From: an uncultured Elusimicrobiales bacterium
GTDB taxonomy: Bacteria; Elusimicrobiota; Elusimicrobia; Elusimicrobiales; Elusimicrobiaceae
DNA length: 64,000 nt
Direction: 5' to 3'
Assembly (NCBI GenBank): GCA_910576915.1
Contig: CAJTJT010000007.1
Location: 1 to 64,000, forward strand
Shown: one piece after another, positions 48,819 through 57,045 of the stretch
Position numbering within the stretch: the first letter of the stretch is position 1
Layout: every line of letters begins with the position of its first letter
Position numbers and translations under genes: made by a program
Notes under the pieces: model-generated
The model's input: only the letters and a program-made list of their open reading frames with translations
Database searches by the model: none
What the model was told of the DNA's origin: nothing

Positions 48819-49451
48819 ATGAAACAGATTCCCTCTGATTTAAAGCTTTATATCGAAACGGAAATTTTGCCGCGCTATGACGCGTTTGATAAAGCGCACC
48901 GCCGGAGCCACGCGGAGCGGGTAATTGCGGAAAGTTTGCGTTTGGGCGCGCTTTACGCGGCCGATTTGTGCATGGCGTATGTGATTGCCGCGTATCACGA
49001 TGTGGGGTTATGCGCGGGGCGGGAGAGGCACCATTTTGTGTCCGGCGAGATATTGGCGGCGGATAAAACACTGCGCGCGTGGTTTAATGAAGCGGAAATA
49101 AAAATCATGCGCGAAGCGGTAGAGGATCACCGCGCTTCTTTAGGCCGCGAACCGCGCGGAATTTACGGGAAAATCGTGGCGGAAGCGGACCGGCTGATTG
49201 ACCCGGACGCAACGCTTCGCCGCACGGTGCAATACGGTTTGAAGCATTACCCGGAATTGGATAAAAAAGCCCAGTATGAACGGTTTGTTTTCCATTTGCA
49301 CAACAAATACGGTACGGGCGGTTATTTGAAATTATGGCTTCCGCAGACGGATAATGCCGCGCGGCTGGAAGAATTGCGCCGGATAATTGAAAACCCCGTT
49401 ATTTTGAAGGAAAATTTTGAAAGGATATTTAACGAAGAATCCGCCGGCTGA
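48819..49451 (+). CDS. HD-domain protein
   Basis: A 210-residue metal-dependent phosphohydrolase-type protein. HD ligands are seen as His31 (SHAERV), His60-Asp61 (AAYHDVGL), His71/72 (ERHHFVSGE) and a later Asp-His (VEDHRAS). The order fits small HD-domain enzymes acting on nucleotides or related substrates. ATG 48819 is preceded only by A; a TACAAT at 48806-48811 would make a leaderless mRNA. A TTG at 48786 is an alternative. Substrate unknown. Confidence 0.65.
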   Translation: MKQIPSDLKLYIETEILPRYDAFDKAHRRSHAERVIAESLRLGALYAADLCMAYVIAAYHDVGLCAGRERHHFVSGEILAADKTLRAWFNEAEIKIMREAVEDHRASLGREPRGIYGKIVAEADRLIDPDATLRRTVQYGLKHYPELDKKAQYERFVFHLHNKYGTGGYLKLWLPQTDNAARLEELRRIIENPVILKENFERIFNEESAG

Positions 49452-49452
49452 T

Positions 49453-49476
49453 AAAAACCCCCGCTTTTTGCGGGGG
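49453..49476 (-). terminator. Intrinsic terminator for the minus-strand metallopeptidase gene
   Basis: CCCCCGC (49458-49464) and GCGGGGG (49470-49476) form a GC stem around TTTTT; read on the minus strand it is followed by TTTTTAT, so it terminates the gene at 49503-50144. Confidence 0.7.
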
Positions 49477-49502
49477 GTATTTAGAAGTTGGATAAAATAC
49501 GC

Positions 49503-50144
49503 TTAGGCGGATTCTTCCTGAGGATCTTCTTTATACGTCAGTTCCACTTCGGCGAAAATGGAGCCTTTGTTTTCGTTGAGCCACCGGCGGTGGTGTTTAT
49601 AGTCGGGGCAGAATTGCGCCACCAGCGCCCAGTATTCCCGCCCGTGGTTCATGTGCACCAAGTGGCAGAGTTCGTGCACCATTAAATAATCCTGCACGGC
49701 AAGCGGCATTTTTACGATACGGTACGAATAATTGATGTTCTTTTTGCCCGAGCAACTGGCCCAGCAAGTGCGCTGGTCTTTGATGACGATATTATTAAAT
49801 TCCACGCCGATTTTATCCGCCCATTCTTTCGTTTTGGCTTTCAGCGTTTCATTGGCTTTGTTTCTCAGCCACGCAGTAACCAGGGCGGACGGATCGGACG
49901 TTTTTTCTTTTAAATAAATATGGAAAACGGTTCCGTCAAACGCCACGCCTTCTTCCTGGTCCGGCGTAAGGTACATGCGGGCTTCTTTCAGATCCCCGTT
50001 ATAGAGCACCTTGTTTTCGCCCGCGGCGGGAGTCCCTTCGGTTCCGGTCTGCGCGTCTGCGCCGCCGAACACTTCGGGGAGTTCTTTTTTTAACCGTTCG
50101 ATAAATAGTTTAACGTCGCTTACGACGCTCTGCGTATCTGCCAT
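49503..50144 (-). CDS. YgjP-like metallopeptidase domain protein (DUF45)
   Basis: A 213-residue protein of the DUF45/YgjP family. The metal motif is H157ELCH with a third His at 167 (HMNHGREYWALVAQFCPDY), and KDQRTCWASCSGKKNINYSY is the usual family block just before it. The N-terminal 50 residues are variable and Ala/Gly-rich. Members are predicted metallopeptidases, though E. coli YgjP has been linked to nucleotide hydrolysis. Single gene. Confidence 0.8.
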   Translation of the reverse strand: MADTQSVVSDVKLFIERLKKELPEVFGGADAQTGTEGTPAAGENKVLYNGDLKEARMYLTPDQEEGVAFDGTVFHIYLKEKTSDPSALVTAWLRNKANETLKAKTKEWADKIGVEFNNIVIKDQRTCWASCSGKKNINYSYRIVKMPLAVQDYLMVHELCHLVHMNHGREYWALVAQFCPDYKHHRRWLNENKGSIFAEVELTYKEDPQEESA

Positions 50145-50174
50145 AATTATATTATAGCAATTCCCGTACGGCGA

Positions 50175-50696
50175 CTAGGGCAGTTCGTACAGATTGCAGG
50201 CGGTTGAAAACGAACCCGTACATTTCCCGGCGGTATAAGAGGTTCCTCCTAAACTTTTGCATACTTTATTGGCCGTTTCGTTGTCCGATTTGGCTCCGCA
50301 GTAGGTTTTGCCGGGTTTGTCGGAATAGTCCAAATATATGCCGTAGGAATTAATCACTTGGCTTCCGTCCCGTATATAACCGATAACGTCTTTTCTTCCG
50401 CTGGAACCCATGCTCAGCGCGTCGTAACCCGTTTTGCCGTCCGTCAGGTTGCCCAGCCCGATTTTGCTGAATCCTGCCAAATCAATACTCAGTTCGTCAA
50501 ATGTATCGTTTAAATATACGCCGTTTGCCATAAAGTACTCTTCTTCTGCATTTTTGAGTGCGCGTACATTGGGAATTACTCCCGCCAGGCGGCTTTTTGC
50601 CACCGCCACCTGGTACTGCGGCAGCGCGACGGCCGCCAAAATCCCGATAATTAATACGACTACCAATAATTCAATCAGTGTGAATCCCGGCGTCAT
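50175..50696 (-). CDS. Type IV pilin / pseudopilin-like protein
   Basis: A 173-residue pilin-like protein with leader MTPG and FTLIELLVVVLIIGIL, AAVALPQYQVAVAKSRLAGV. The variable globular domain ends with DYSDKPGKTYC, VCKSLGG and two more Cys, the same C-terminal theme as the pilin at 45966-46421. A weak AGGAA site lies before the ATG. A large structured element (50724-50924) lies directly upstream, as with the pilin at 18113-18625. Confidence 0.85.
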   Translation of the reverse strand: MTPGFTLIELLVVVLIIGILAAVALPQYQVAVAKSRLAGVIPNVRALKNAEEEYFMANGVYLNDTFDELSIDLAGFSKIGLGNLTDGKTGYDALSMGSSGRKDVIGYIRDGSQVINSYGIYLDYSDKPGKTYCGAKSDNETANKVCKSLGGTSYTAGKCTGSFSTACNLYELP

Positions 50697-50723
50697 GGGT
50701 TGTTCCTATAGTTGCCCGAGCCC

Positions 50724-50924
50724 GGAATTTGCATATAAAAAACGGCCGCAAACCCGAGCTAAGCAGAGTAATGCCCGAATAAACAGCCGTAGTTTACCGT
50801 CAAAAGACGATAAACGTTCGGCGCAAAAGAACCGGGTAATTAGGCCGTTTCTCTTGCGCCTCAAACGACTGTTTTTGAACTCTGCTTATGCGGCGGAAGT
50901 TCCGCCGCGATTCCAAAAACAGTT
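50724..50924 (-). promoter_or_regulatory. Large multi-stem element upstream of pilin, copy 2
   Basis: The same architecture as 18642-18852, with different arm sequences (plus coordinates). TAAGCAGAGT (50760-50769) pairs with ACTCTGCTTA (50879-50888). AAACAGCCG (50781-50789) pairs with CGACTGTTT (50866-50874). Inside are GTTTACCGTC (50792-50801) with GACGATAAAC (50806-50815), and GGCGCAAAAGAACCGG (50820-50835) with CCGTTTCTCTTGCGCC (50845-50860). A flanking hairpin GCGGCGG/CCGCCGC sits at 50890-50908. Compared with copy 1, paired bases change together, which argues for a maintained structure. It ends about 28 bases before the pilin start. Confidence 0.6.
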
Positions 50925-51051
50925 TAAATGGTTAGCGGGCCTTGCGCGGCCCGGAAAAAATCTCCCGTAAATAATCTATTGTCAGTTTAGCATTTTCCCG
51001 CTTTTTTCGGCTATTATTTTATACAATGAACATATACTTTTTGGAGGGGCT
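50925..51051 (+). promoter_or_regulatory. gcvT upstream region
   Basis: The spacer before gcvT includes TATACA/TACAAT near 51020-51027 as a possible -10 box, but no convincing -35 partner. A strong GGAGGGG binding site sits at 51043. I looked for a glycine riboswitch, frequent before gcv genes, and saw none. Confidence 0.3.
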
Positions 51052-52131
51052 ATGACCCACACTGAACTTAAAAAAACGCCGCTTGCTTCCCGTTGCGAGA
51101 GCGCCGGCGGTAAAATGGTGGACTTCCACGGCTGGCTTTTGCCCGTGCAGTTTGACGGCATTATTGCCGAACATAAAGCCGTGCGCGAGGCCGCCGGAAT
51201 GTTTGACGTTTCCCACATGGGACAGATTTTTGTGGAAGGTAAAGACGCCTGGCCTTTTTTGCAGTACATTAACTGCAATAACATTAAAAACGCGCCCGCG
51301 GCCGGGACGTATTCCCACATATTGACCGAAAAAGGCACCATTATCGACGACGCTATTTCATTTTGTTTAACGCCGGAAAAATTTCTGGTTGTCGTTAACG
51401 CCGCTTGCATTAGCGAAGATTTTGCCTGGTTCCAAAAACAGGCCGCCAATTTTAACGTGTCCGTACGTAACGAAAGCGCGGACTGGGGCATGATTGCCGT
51501 GCAGGGGCCGCAATCCTTGGAAAAAGTTTCTAACCTAATTTCGGACGTGCCGGAATTGCCCCGCTTTCATATAAAAGAAATAGAGCTGTTCGGCGCGAAA
51601 GGGTATGTTACCCGCACGGGATATACCGGGGAAGACGGCGTGGAAATTATGCTTCCGGCCGGAAAAATCGGCGACCTGTGGGACGCCCTGTTAAATTTAG
51701 GCGTAAAACCTTGCGGACTCGGTTCGCGCGACGTACTGCGCCTGGAAGCCGGGTACCTTTTAAACGGTGCGGACGCGGACCAAACCCGCACGCCGTACGA
51801 AGCTAACTGCGGGTGGGTGGTAAAGCTCACCAAAGAAAATTTTGTAGGAAAGGCCGCGCTTGCGGCGCAGAAAGAACAGGGGCTGAAACAAAAACTGACG
51901 GCCTTTGTTTTAAAATCGCCGGGCGTGCCCCGCGCGGAATGTAAAGTCTATTCCGGCGCGGAAGAAATTGGGGTACTCACCAGCGGGACGTATTCGCCTT
52001 TGTTCAAAGGGATTGCCGTGGGATATATTCCGGCGGACGTACCCGTGGGGAGCGAAGTGGAAATCGAAATACACGGCAAACGGGCCAAGGCCGAAGTGGT
52101 CAAAACGCCCTTTTACAAAAACCGCGTATAA
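51052..52131 (+). CDS. gcvT: Glycine cleavage system T protein (aminomethyltransferase)
   Basis: A 359-residue GcvT that moves the methylene carbon from aminomethyl-lipoyl-H protein to tetrahydrofolate, releasing ammonia. MVDFHGWLLPVQFDGIIAEH, MFDVSHMGQIFVEG, GYTGEDGVEIMLPAGKIGDL and GLGSRDVLRLEAGYLLNGAD are conserved, the last two typical of folate-binding parts. First gene of the gcvT-H-PA-PB operon. Confidence 0.95.
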   Translation: MTHTELKKTPLASRCESAGGKMVDFHGWLLPVQFDGIIAEHKAVREAAGMFDVSHMGQIFVEGKDAWPFLQYINCNNIKNAPAAGTYSHILTEKGTIIDDAISFCLTPEKFLVVVNAACISEDFAWFQKQAANFNVSVRNESADWGMIAVQGPQSLEKVSNLISDVPELPRFHIKEIELFGAKGYVTRTGYTGEDGVEIMLPAGKIGDLWDALLNLGVKPCGLGSRDVLRLEAGYLLNGADADQTRTPYEANCGWVVKLTKENFVGKAALAAQKEQGLKQKLTAFVLKSPGVPRAECKVYSGAEEIGVLTSGTYSPLFKGIAVGYIPADVPVGSEVEIEIHGKRAKAEVVKTPFYKNRV

Positions 52132-52154
52132 TTAAATTTAAGGAGAATAAAACT

Positions 52155-52535
52155 ATGCATACCGAAGAAAACAGCCGTTTTGCCAAAACTCACGAATGGG
52201 CCCATACGGAAGGCGACATCGCCACCGTGGGCATCAGCAACCACGCGCAGGAAGAAATCAGCGACATCGTGTTTGTGGACCTGCCCAAAGTCGGCCAGCA
52301 GGTAACCGCGGGCCAGAACTGCTGCGTGATTGAATCCGTCAAATCCGCGTCCGAAATTTACGCGCCCGTCAGCGGCGAAATCGTGGAAGTAAACGAAGCC
52401 TTAAACGCGGACCCGGCTCTTGTAAACCGCGAACCGCACGGCAACGGCTGGCTGTTTAAAATCAAAATGACGGCTCCCGCCGAGTACGAAAACCTGCTCG
52501 ACCTGTCCGCTTACAAAGCCACTATCCAAAAATAG
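52155..52535 (+). CDS. gcvH: Glycine cleavage system H protein
   Basis: A 126-residue lipoyl carrier that shuttles the aminomethyl group among P, T and L proteins. The lipoylated lysine is Lys63 in CVIESVKSASEIYAPVSGEI. The length matches the family. It is followed by a terminator-like hairpin inside the operon, which may produce extra gcvTH transcripts. Confidence 0.95.
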   Translation: MHTEENSRFAKTHEWAHTEGDIATVGISNHAQEEISDIVFVDLPKVGQQVTAGQNCCVIESVKSASEIYAPVSGEIVEVNEALNADPALVNREPHGNGWLFKIKMTAPAEYENLLDLSAYKATIQK

Positions 52536-52548
52536 TTTGTTTGATTCG

Positions 52549-52576
52549 TCCCCCGCTTGCGGGCGGGGGATTTTTT
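52549..52576 (+). terminator. Intrinsic terminator or attenuator inside the gcv operon
   Basis: TCCCCCGC (52549-52556) pairs with GCGGGGGA (52563-52570) around TTGCGG, followed by six T, 21 bases before gcvPA. It is strong enough to end transcription, so gcvP subunits may be read through at a lower level than gcvH. Confidence 0.7.
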
Positions 52577-52597
52577 ATATTAAAAGGACTTTTCTCT

Positions 52598-53926
52598 ATG
52601 TTTATCCCCAATACCCCCGAAGACCAAAAAGAAATGCTGGCCAAAATAGGCGTTTCGTCCGTACGGGATTTATTAAAACAAATTCCGCAGGACCTCTTAT
52701 ACCCGGCTTTGGACTTGCCCAAGGCTTTGACGGAACAGGAACTCTCCGCCCATATGCACGCGCTGGCGGCCGAAAACAAACCGCTTAAAAATTTTATCGG
52801 CGCGGGTATGTACGAACATTTTATCCCGGCGGCGGTGAACGCGCTTTCTTCCCGCGGGGAATTTTTAACCGCTTATACGCCGTATCAGGCCGAAGCCAGC
52901 CAGGGCACCCTGCAAACGATTTACGAATTTCAAAGCTGCATTTGCGCGCTGTTTGATATGGACGTGGCTACCGCCTCCCATTACGACGGCGCAACCGCAC
53001 TCGCCGAAGCCGTGCTGGCCTGTGTGCGCGTAAACGGCCGCAAAGAAGTATTAATCCCCGCCGCGCTTCACCCGCATTATAAAGAAGTGTTAAAAACGTA
53101 TTCCCGCCATTTTGAAGGGGTGCAAATTACCGAGGTTCCGTTCGGCGCAGACGGCGCGCTGGATATAAATGCGCTCAAAGAAAAACTGTCGGACAAAACC
53201 TCGTGCTTTGTCCTCGCGAACCCAAACTTTTTTGGCTCCCTGGAAGACGCGCAGGCCGTTTCCGCCCTCGTGCACGAAGCGGGCGCGCTGCTTGTTGCTT
53301 TGGTGAACCCGCTTTCGTTAAGTGTGGTGCAAACGCCCGGCTCGTACGGTGCGGATTTTGCCGTGGCCGAAGGCCAGCCTTTGGGCAACGCCGTGAATTT
53401 CGGCGGCCCGGGCCTTGGAATCATGACGGCCAAAAAGGCGTATATGCGCCAGCTGCCGGGGCGCATTGTGGGCATCGCCAAAGACCACGATGGGAAACGT
53501 GCGTTTGTGCTGACGCTTCAGGCGCGCGAACAGCACATCCGGCGCGAAAAGGCTTCGTCCAACATCTGCTCGAACGAAGCGTTATGCGCGCTGAACGCGG
53601 TTATTTATTTGACGCTCCTCGGCCCCAAAGGCCTTAAAGAAGCCGCCCTCTTAAACTTGGACCGTGCACACAAACTAGCGGAATTAATCGCCGCCGTGCC
53701 CGGGTTTAAAGTAAAATTTACGGCTCCGTTTTTTAACGAATTTGTCGTCGAGTGCCCGGTTGCCGCGCAGACGGTGGTTGAAAAGCTGGCGCAAAAAGGT
53801 TTCGGCGCGGGTTATGCGCTCGGCAAAGACTTTAAAGGCTTGGAAAACTGCCTTTTGGTGTGCGCCACGGAAACCAAAACGGTGGAAGATTTACAAGCGT
53901 ACGCGGACGCGTTGAGGGGGATTTAA
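52598..53926 (+). CDS. gcvPA: Glycine dehydrogenase (decarboxylating) subunit 1
   Basis: A 442-residue first half of the P protein, which decarboxylates glycine. Typical blocks are FIGAGMYEHFIPAAVNALSS, EFLTAYTPYQAEASQGTLQT, ATASHYDGATALAEAVLACV and AVNFGGPGLGIMTAKKAYMR. The start is ATG 52598 with an AAAGGA site; the frame is open further upstream across the terminator, which is not coding. Two-subunit GcvP is typical of Firmicutes, Thermotoga and several gut lineages. It lacks the PLP lysine, which is on subunit 2. Confidence 0.94.
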   Translation: MFIPNTPEDQKEMLAKIGVSSVRDLLKQIPQDLLYPALDLPKALTEQELSAHMHALAAENKPLKNFIGAGMYEHFIPAAVNALSSRGEFLTAYTPYQAEASQGTLQTIYEFQSCICALFDMDVATASHYDGATALAEAVLACVRVNGRKEVLIPAALHPHYKEVLKTYSRHFEGVQITEVPFGADGALDINALKEKLSDKTSCFVLANPNFFGSLEDAQAVSALVHEAGALLVALVNPLSLSVVQTPGSYGADFAVAEGQPLGNAVNFGGPGLGIMTAKKAYMRQLPGRIVGIAKDHDGKRAFVLTLQAREQHIRREKASSNICSNEALCALNAVIYLTLLGPKGLKEAALLNLDRAHKLAELIAAVPGFKVKFTAPFFNEFVVECPVAAQTVVEKLAQKGFGAGYALGKDFKGLENCLLVCATETKTVEDLQAYADALRGI

Positions 53927-53927
53927 T

Positions 53928-55376
53928 ATGGAAGAAATTTTGAAACATAACGAGCTTTCGATTGAAAAGTCCCGCCCCGGCCGCCGCGGCGTGCAATTTA
54001 TCAAAACGCAGGCGAAAGCGGAGGATTATCTGCCCGCTTCTTACCTGCGCGGGAACGAACCGCGCTTGCCGGAAATGAGCGAGTTCGACACGGTGCGCCA
54101 CTTTACGCGCCTGTCGCAGCTTAACTATTGCCTGGACGGCGAATTTTATCCGCTGGGTTCGTGCACGATGAAGTACAATCCCAAAGCGTACGACGCGTTG
54201 TCCGCCCTGGAACCGTTCGCCGCCGCGCACCCGTTTGCGCCGGAAGAAGCGGTGCAGGGGACGCTGCATGCGATGTACGAAATGCAGGAACTGCTTAAAA
54301 AAGTGACGGGCCTTGCCGCGTTTACGCTTCAGCCCGCCGCGGGCGCGCACGGGGAACTGACGGGTATTTTAACCGTCCGTGCGTACCACGATGCGAAAAA
54401 AGATTTTGCCCGCACCGAAGTAATCGTGCCCGATACGGCGCACGGCACCAATCCGGCCACGGCCAATATGGCGGGTTACACGGTGGTGAACATTAAGTCT
54501 GCCGCCGACGGATGTGTGGACAAAGAGGCGCTTCAAAACGCGCTGTCCGAACGCACCGCCGCCGTCATGCTGACGGTGCCCAACACGGTGGGACTTTTTG
54601 AAAAAGACATCCGCGAAATTGCGGACATGGTTCACAAAGCCGGGGCTCTTTTATACATGGACGGGGCCAATTTTAACGCGCTTATCGGCCTGGCCAAACC
54701 GGCAGACTTTGGCGTGGACGTCATGCATTTAAATCTGCACAAAACGTTTGCCGCCCCGCACGGCGGCGGCGGACCCGGTTCCGGCCCGGTGGGTGCGGCC
54801 GCGCACGTCGCTCCGTTCCTGCCCAAACCGATGGCGGAATTAAAAGACGGCAAATATACCCTGTCCGGCGAAATGCCCCAAAGTTTGGGCAAAATGAAAG
54901 CGTTTTACGGTAATATGGCCGTGGTGCTTCGCGGGTACTGCTATTTGCGCCAGTTTGACGGGGAAACGCTCAAACGCATCGCCGAAAACGCGGTGCTGAA
55001 CGCTAACTATGTCCGCGCTTGCTTAAAAGGCAAATTTAACGCGTTTTTCGACCGCGTGTGTATGCACGAATGCGTGGTAAACGTGGACCCGCACCAAATG
55101 AATGGCGTTCATACGTCCGATGTGGCCAAACGGCTGTTGGATTACGGGTTCTATGCGCCGACTATTTACTTCCCGCTTATCGTGCCCGAAGCCATGATGA
55201 TTGAGCCGACGGAAACCGAAAGCAAGCAAAGTTTGGACGCGTTTATTGCCGCGCTGGAAGCCATTTATAACGAAATCCAGACGGAGCCGGACGCGGTAAA
55301 AGGCGCGCCGCACGGGCAGTGTGTGGGGCGGATTGATGAGGTGTCAGCCGCCAGACAGCCCAACTTGAAGTGGTAG
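53928..55376 (+). CDS. gcvPB: Glycine dehydrogenase (decarboxylating) subunit 2
   Basis: A 482-residue second half of P protein. PLP binds Lys272 in MHLNLHKTFAAPHGGGGPGS. Other marks are FYPLGSCTMKYNPK, TLQPAAGAHGELTGILTVRA and the C-terminal FPLIVPEAMMIEPTETESKQ. It begins one base after gcvPA. No lipoamide dehydrogenase (L protein) is in the window. Followed by an intergenic hairpin repeat. Confidence 0.95.
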   Translation: MEEILKHNELSIEKSRPGRRGVQFIKTQAKAEDYLPASYLRGNEPRLPEMSEFDTVRHFTRLSQLNYCLDGEFYPLGSCTMKYNPKAYDALSALEPFAAAHPFAPEEAVQGTLHAMYEMQELLKKVTGLAAFTLQPAAGAHGELTGILTVRAYHDAKKDFARTEVIVPDTAHGTNPATANMAGYTVVNIKSAADGCVDKEALQNALSERTAAVMLTVPNTVGLFEKDIREIADMVHKAGALLYMDGANFNALIGLAKPADFGVDVMHLNLHKTFAAPHGGGGPGSGPVGAAAHVAPFLPKPMAELKDGKYTLSGEMPQSLGKMKAFYGNMAVVLRGYCYLRQFDGETLKRIAENAVLNANYVRACLKGKFNAFFDRVCMHECVVNVDPHQMNGVHTSDVAKRLLDYGFYAPTIYFPLIVPEAMMIEPTETESKQSLDAFIAALEAIYNEIQTEPDAVKGAPHGQCVGRIDEVSAARQPNLKW

Positions 55377-55379
55377 AAA

Positions 55380-55549
55380 TAACGACTGTTAGTAAGTTTC
55401 GGTTTTGATACGCCAACCATTTGCCGGATTTTGTTTCTTTCTTTGTTCCTTGCCGCTTACGCAGTGTTCAACTGCGCGGCGCGGCAACTAGCCCAAAGAA
55501 ATAAATTAAAATCCGGCAAATCAGGCAGCCGTCTATAGTGTTATTATGT
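55380..55549 (+). repeat. Intergenic long-hairpin repeat, copy downstream of gcvPB
   Basis: TAACGACTGTTAGTAAG follows the gcvPB stop almost at once, then CGCCAACC and the left arm ATTTGCCGGATTTT (55419-55432). The exactly complementary right arm AAAATCCGGCAAAT is at 55508-55521, and the flanking TTTCTTTG and CAAAGAAA extend the pairing. The inner part forms TTGCCGC with GCGGCAA and carries ACTAGCCC. The element ends with AGTGTTATTATG. Compare copies after tuf and rlmI. Confidence 0.65.
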
Positions 55550-55618
55550 TTTGGGAAATCAGCCAATATGCCGCAAAGTTAGTCTGTTTGTCGCGGCGTC
55601 ATTTTATAGGGCTGTAGC

Positions 55619-56359
55619 ATGGAATCTCGCTATATTAAAATAGATTTTTCCGCTAAAAATATGAATCTGCTTGTTTCCACTCCGCCTTTAAACGTGTTTG
55701 AACATATGGCGTTTGACGAACAAACCGTCCGCCTGCGTCCGTCTGCCGTTACCCTGCGGTTTTACCGCTGGACGGACGGCCCTGCCGTCACGTTCGGCTA
55801 TGCCCAGTTTTTAAGCGAAGTGGACCGCGCGCTTATGGCGCAGCATTTTACCGGCCCGCGCGTGCGCCGTCCGACGGGCGGCGGCGTGGTGTTTCATACG
55901 GACGATTTGACCTTTTCGCTTGTGTTCCCGTCTGCGGGCCGTCCGGCCGATATTTACAAACGGTTTCACGCTTGTATTTTGGGTGAACTGGCCCGGGCCG
56001 GCGCCAAAGGCCGCGCGTTTGATAAAACACTCCCCGCTTCCGCCTATGCGCCCAGCGTAAACCACACGGCCAGCGCGTGTTTTGTAAACCCGGTGGAAAA
56101 TGACCTGCTGGCCGAGGACGGACATAAAATTTTGGGGGGAGCCTTGCGGCGTTTCGGTTCGTGCGTGTTGTACCAGGGTTCTTTGCAGCTGCCCGGCGCG
56201 CGGACCAGTCCCGCTTATAAAAACGCCGTGACGGAAGCGGTGCGTGCTTTTTTGGCGGCGGATTTGCGCCCGGCCGGAGCGGATGAAAACTGGCTTCAAA
56301 GCGCGCGGGAACTGGCCGCGTCCCAATACCAAACCCCGGCCTGGACGGAAAAATTTTGA
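55619..56359 (+). CDS. Lipoate-protein ligase A / LipM-type octanoyltransferase family
   Basis: A 246-residue member of the biotin/lipoate ligase superfamily. RRPTGGGVVFHTDDLTFSLV (83-102) is the substrate-binding block, and NDLLAEDGHKILGGALRRFG (161-180) includes the conserved Lys170. Cys154 (SACFV) lies at the position of the catalytic Cys of LipM-type transferases. A lipoylation role fits the preceding gcv operon because GcvH needs lipoate. Start context is weak (AGGGC); another ATG occurs at 55661. Ligase or transferase cannot be decided. Confidence 0.8.
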   Translation: MESRYIKIDFSAKNMNLLVSTPPLNVFEHMAFDEQTVRLRPSAVTLRFYRWTDGPAVTFGYAQFLSEVDRALMAQHFTGPRVRRPTGGGVVFHTDDLTFSLVFPSAGRPADIYKRFHACILGELARAGAKGRAFDKTLPASAYAPSVNHTASACFVNPVENDLLAEDGHKILGGALRRFGSCVLYQGSLQLPGARTSPAYKNAVTEAVRAFLAADLRPAGADENWLQSARELAASQYQTPAWTEKF

Positions 56360-57042
56360 TGAAATTTTTAAAGTTCCTTTTTGCGCTGGTTTTGCTTCCC
56401 ACCTTGTTTTTTACGCTTGCGGAAACGGGGCGCATTTTGCTGGCCGTATTGGGGCATGTCGGTGCGGCCGTCAGTTTTATTACGGGCGCGCTTATTTACG
56501 CCGGGATTCATTACGGGTATTATAATTTTTCCCGCCCGTATGTGTTCATGCACGAAATGACGCACGCCCTGGCCGCGCTTTTGTGCGGGTGCCGGATTAA
56601 AGACGTATCCGTAGGCGAAGAAAGCGGTTACGTAAAAATGGACCGCTGCAACGCGTTTGTGGTGCTGGCGCCGTATTTCGTGCCGGGATACGTGATTTTA
56701 ACGGTGCTTGCGTACGTCATCGGCGATTTGTTTGTAGATTTAACGCCGTACCGCCAGGTTTTTTTATTTTTAACGGGTTTTTTTACCTCCTTCCACTTTA
56801 TCCAAACGTTCAAAACACTTTTCGAAGCCGACCAGCCCGATTTAAAACTGGCGGGCGGGAAAGTGTTTTCCGTCATCATGATTGTGCTTTGCAACTTAAT
56901 TGTGCTGGCGCTTTTACTTAAAGGGCTGTTCCCGGAGACGGTGGCCCTCGGGGCGGCGGCCCGCCGCGTGTTTTGGGGGACCGTCAACGTGTGGCGAATT
57001 TTAGTAAACTATATAGTAGACCACATAGTAAACGCGGCGTAA
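56359..57042 (+). CDS. M50-like membrane metalloprotease homologue
   Basis: A 227-residue membrane protein with five to six hydrophobic segments. HEMTH (65-69) in YVFMHEMTHALAALLCGCRI follows the first two segments, a layout seen in M50-type site-2 proteases and M50B-like families. I see no second ligand motif (such as NPDG), so function is uncertain. The TGATG overlap couples it to the lipoyl gene; asmA-like starts 3 bases after its stop. Confidence 0.6.
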   Translation: MKFLKFLFALVLLPTLFFTLAETGRILLAVLGHVGAAVSFITGALIYAGIHYGYYNFSRPYVFMHEMTHALAALLCGCRIKDVSVGEESGYVKMDRCNAFVVLAPYFVPGYVILTVLAYVIGDLFVDLTPYRQVFLFLTGFFTSFHFIQTFKTLFEADQPDLKLAGGKVFSVIMIVLCNLIVLALLLKGLFPETVALGAAARRVFWGTVNVWRILVNYIVDHIVNAA

Positions 57043-57045
57043 ATT

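Noticed and set aside
50925..51051. Glycine riboswitch before gcvT
   Set aside because: None of the conserved glycine-aptamer words were found in the 130-base spacer.
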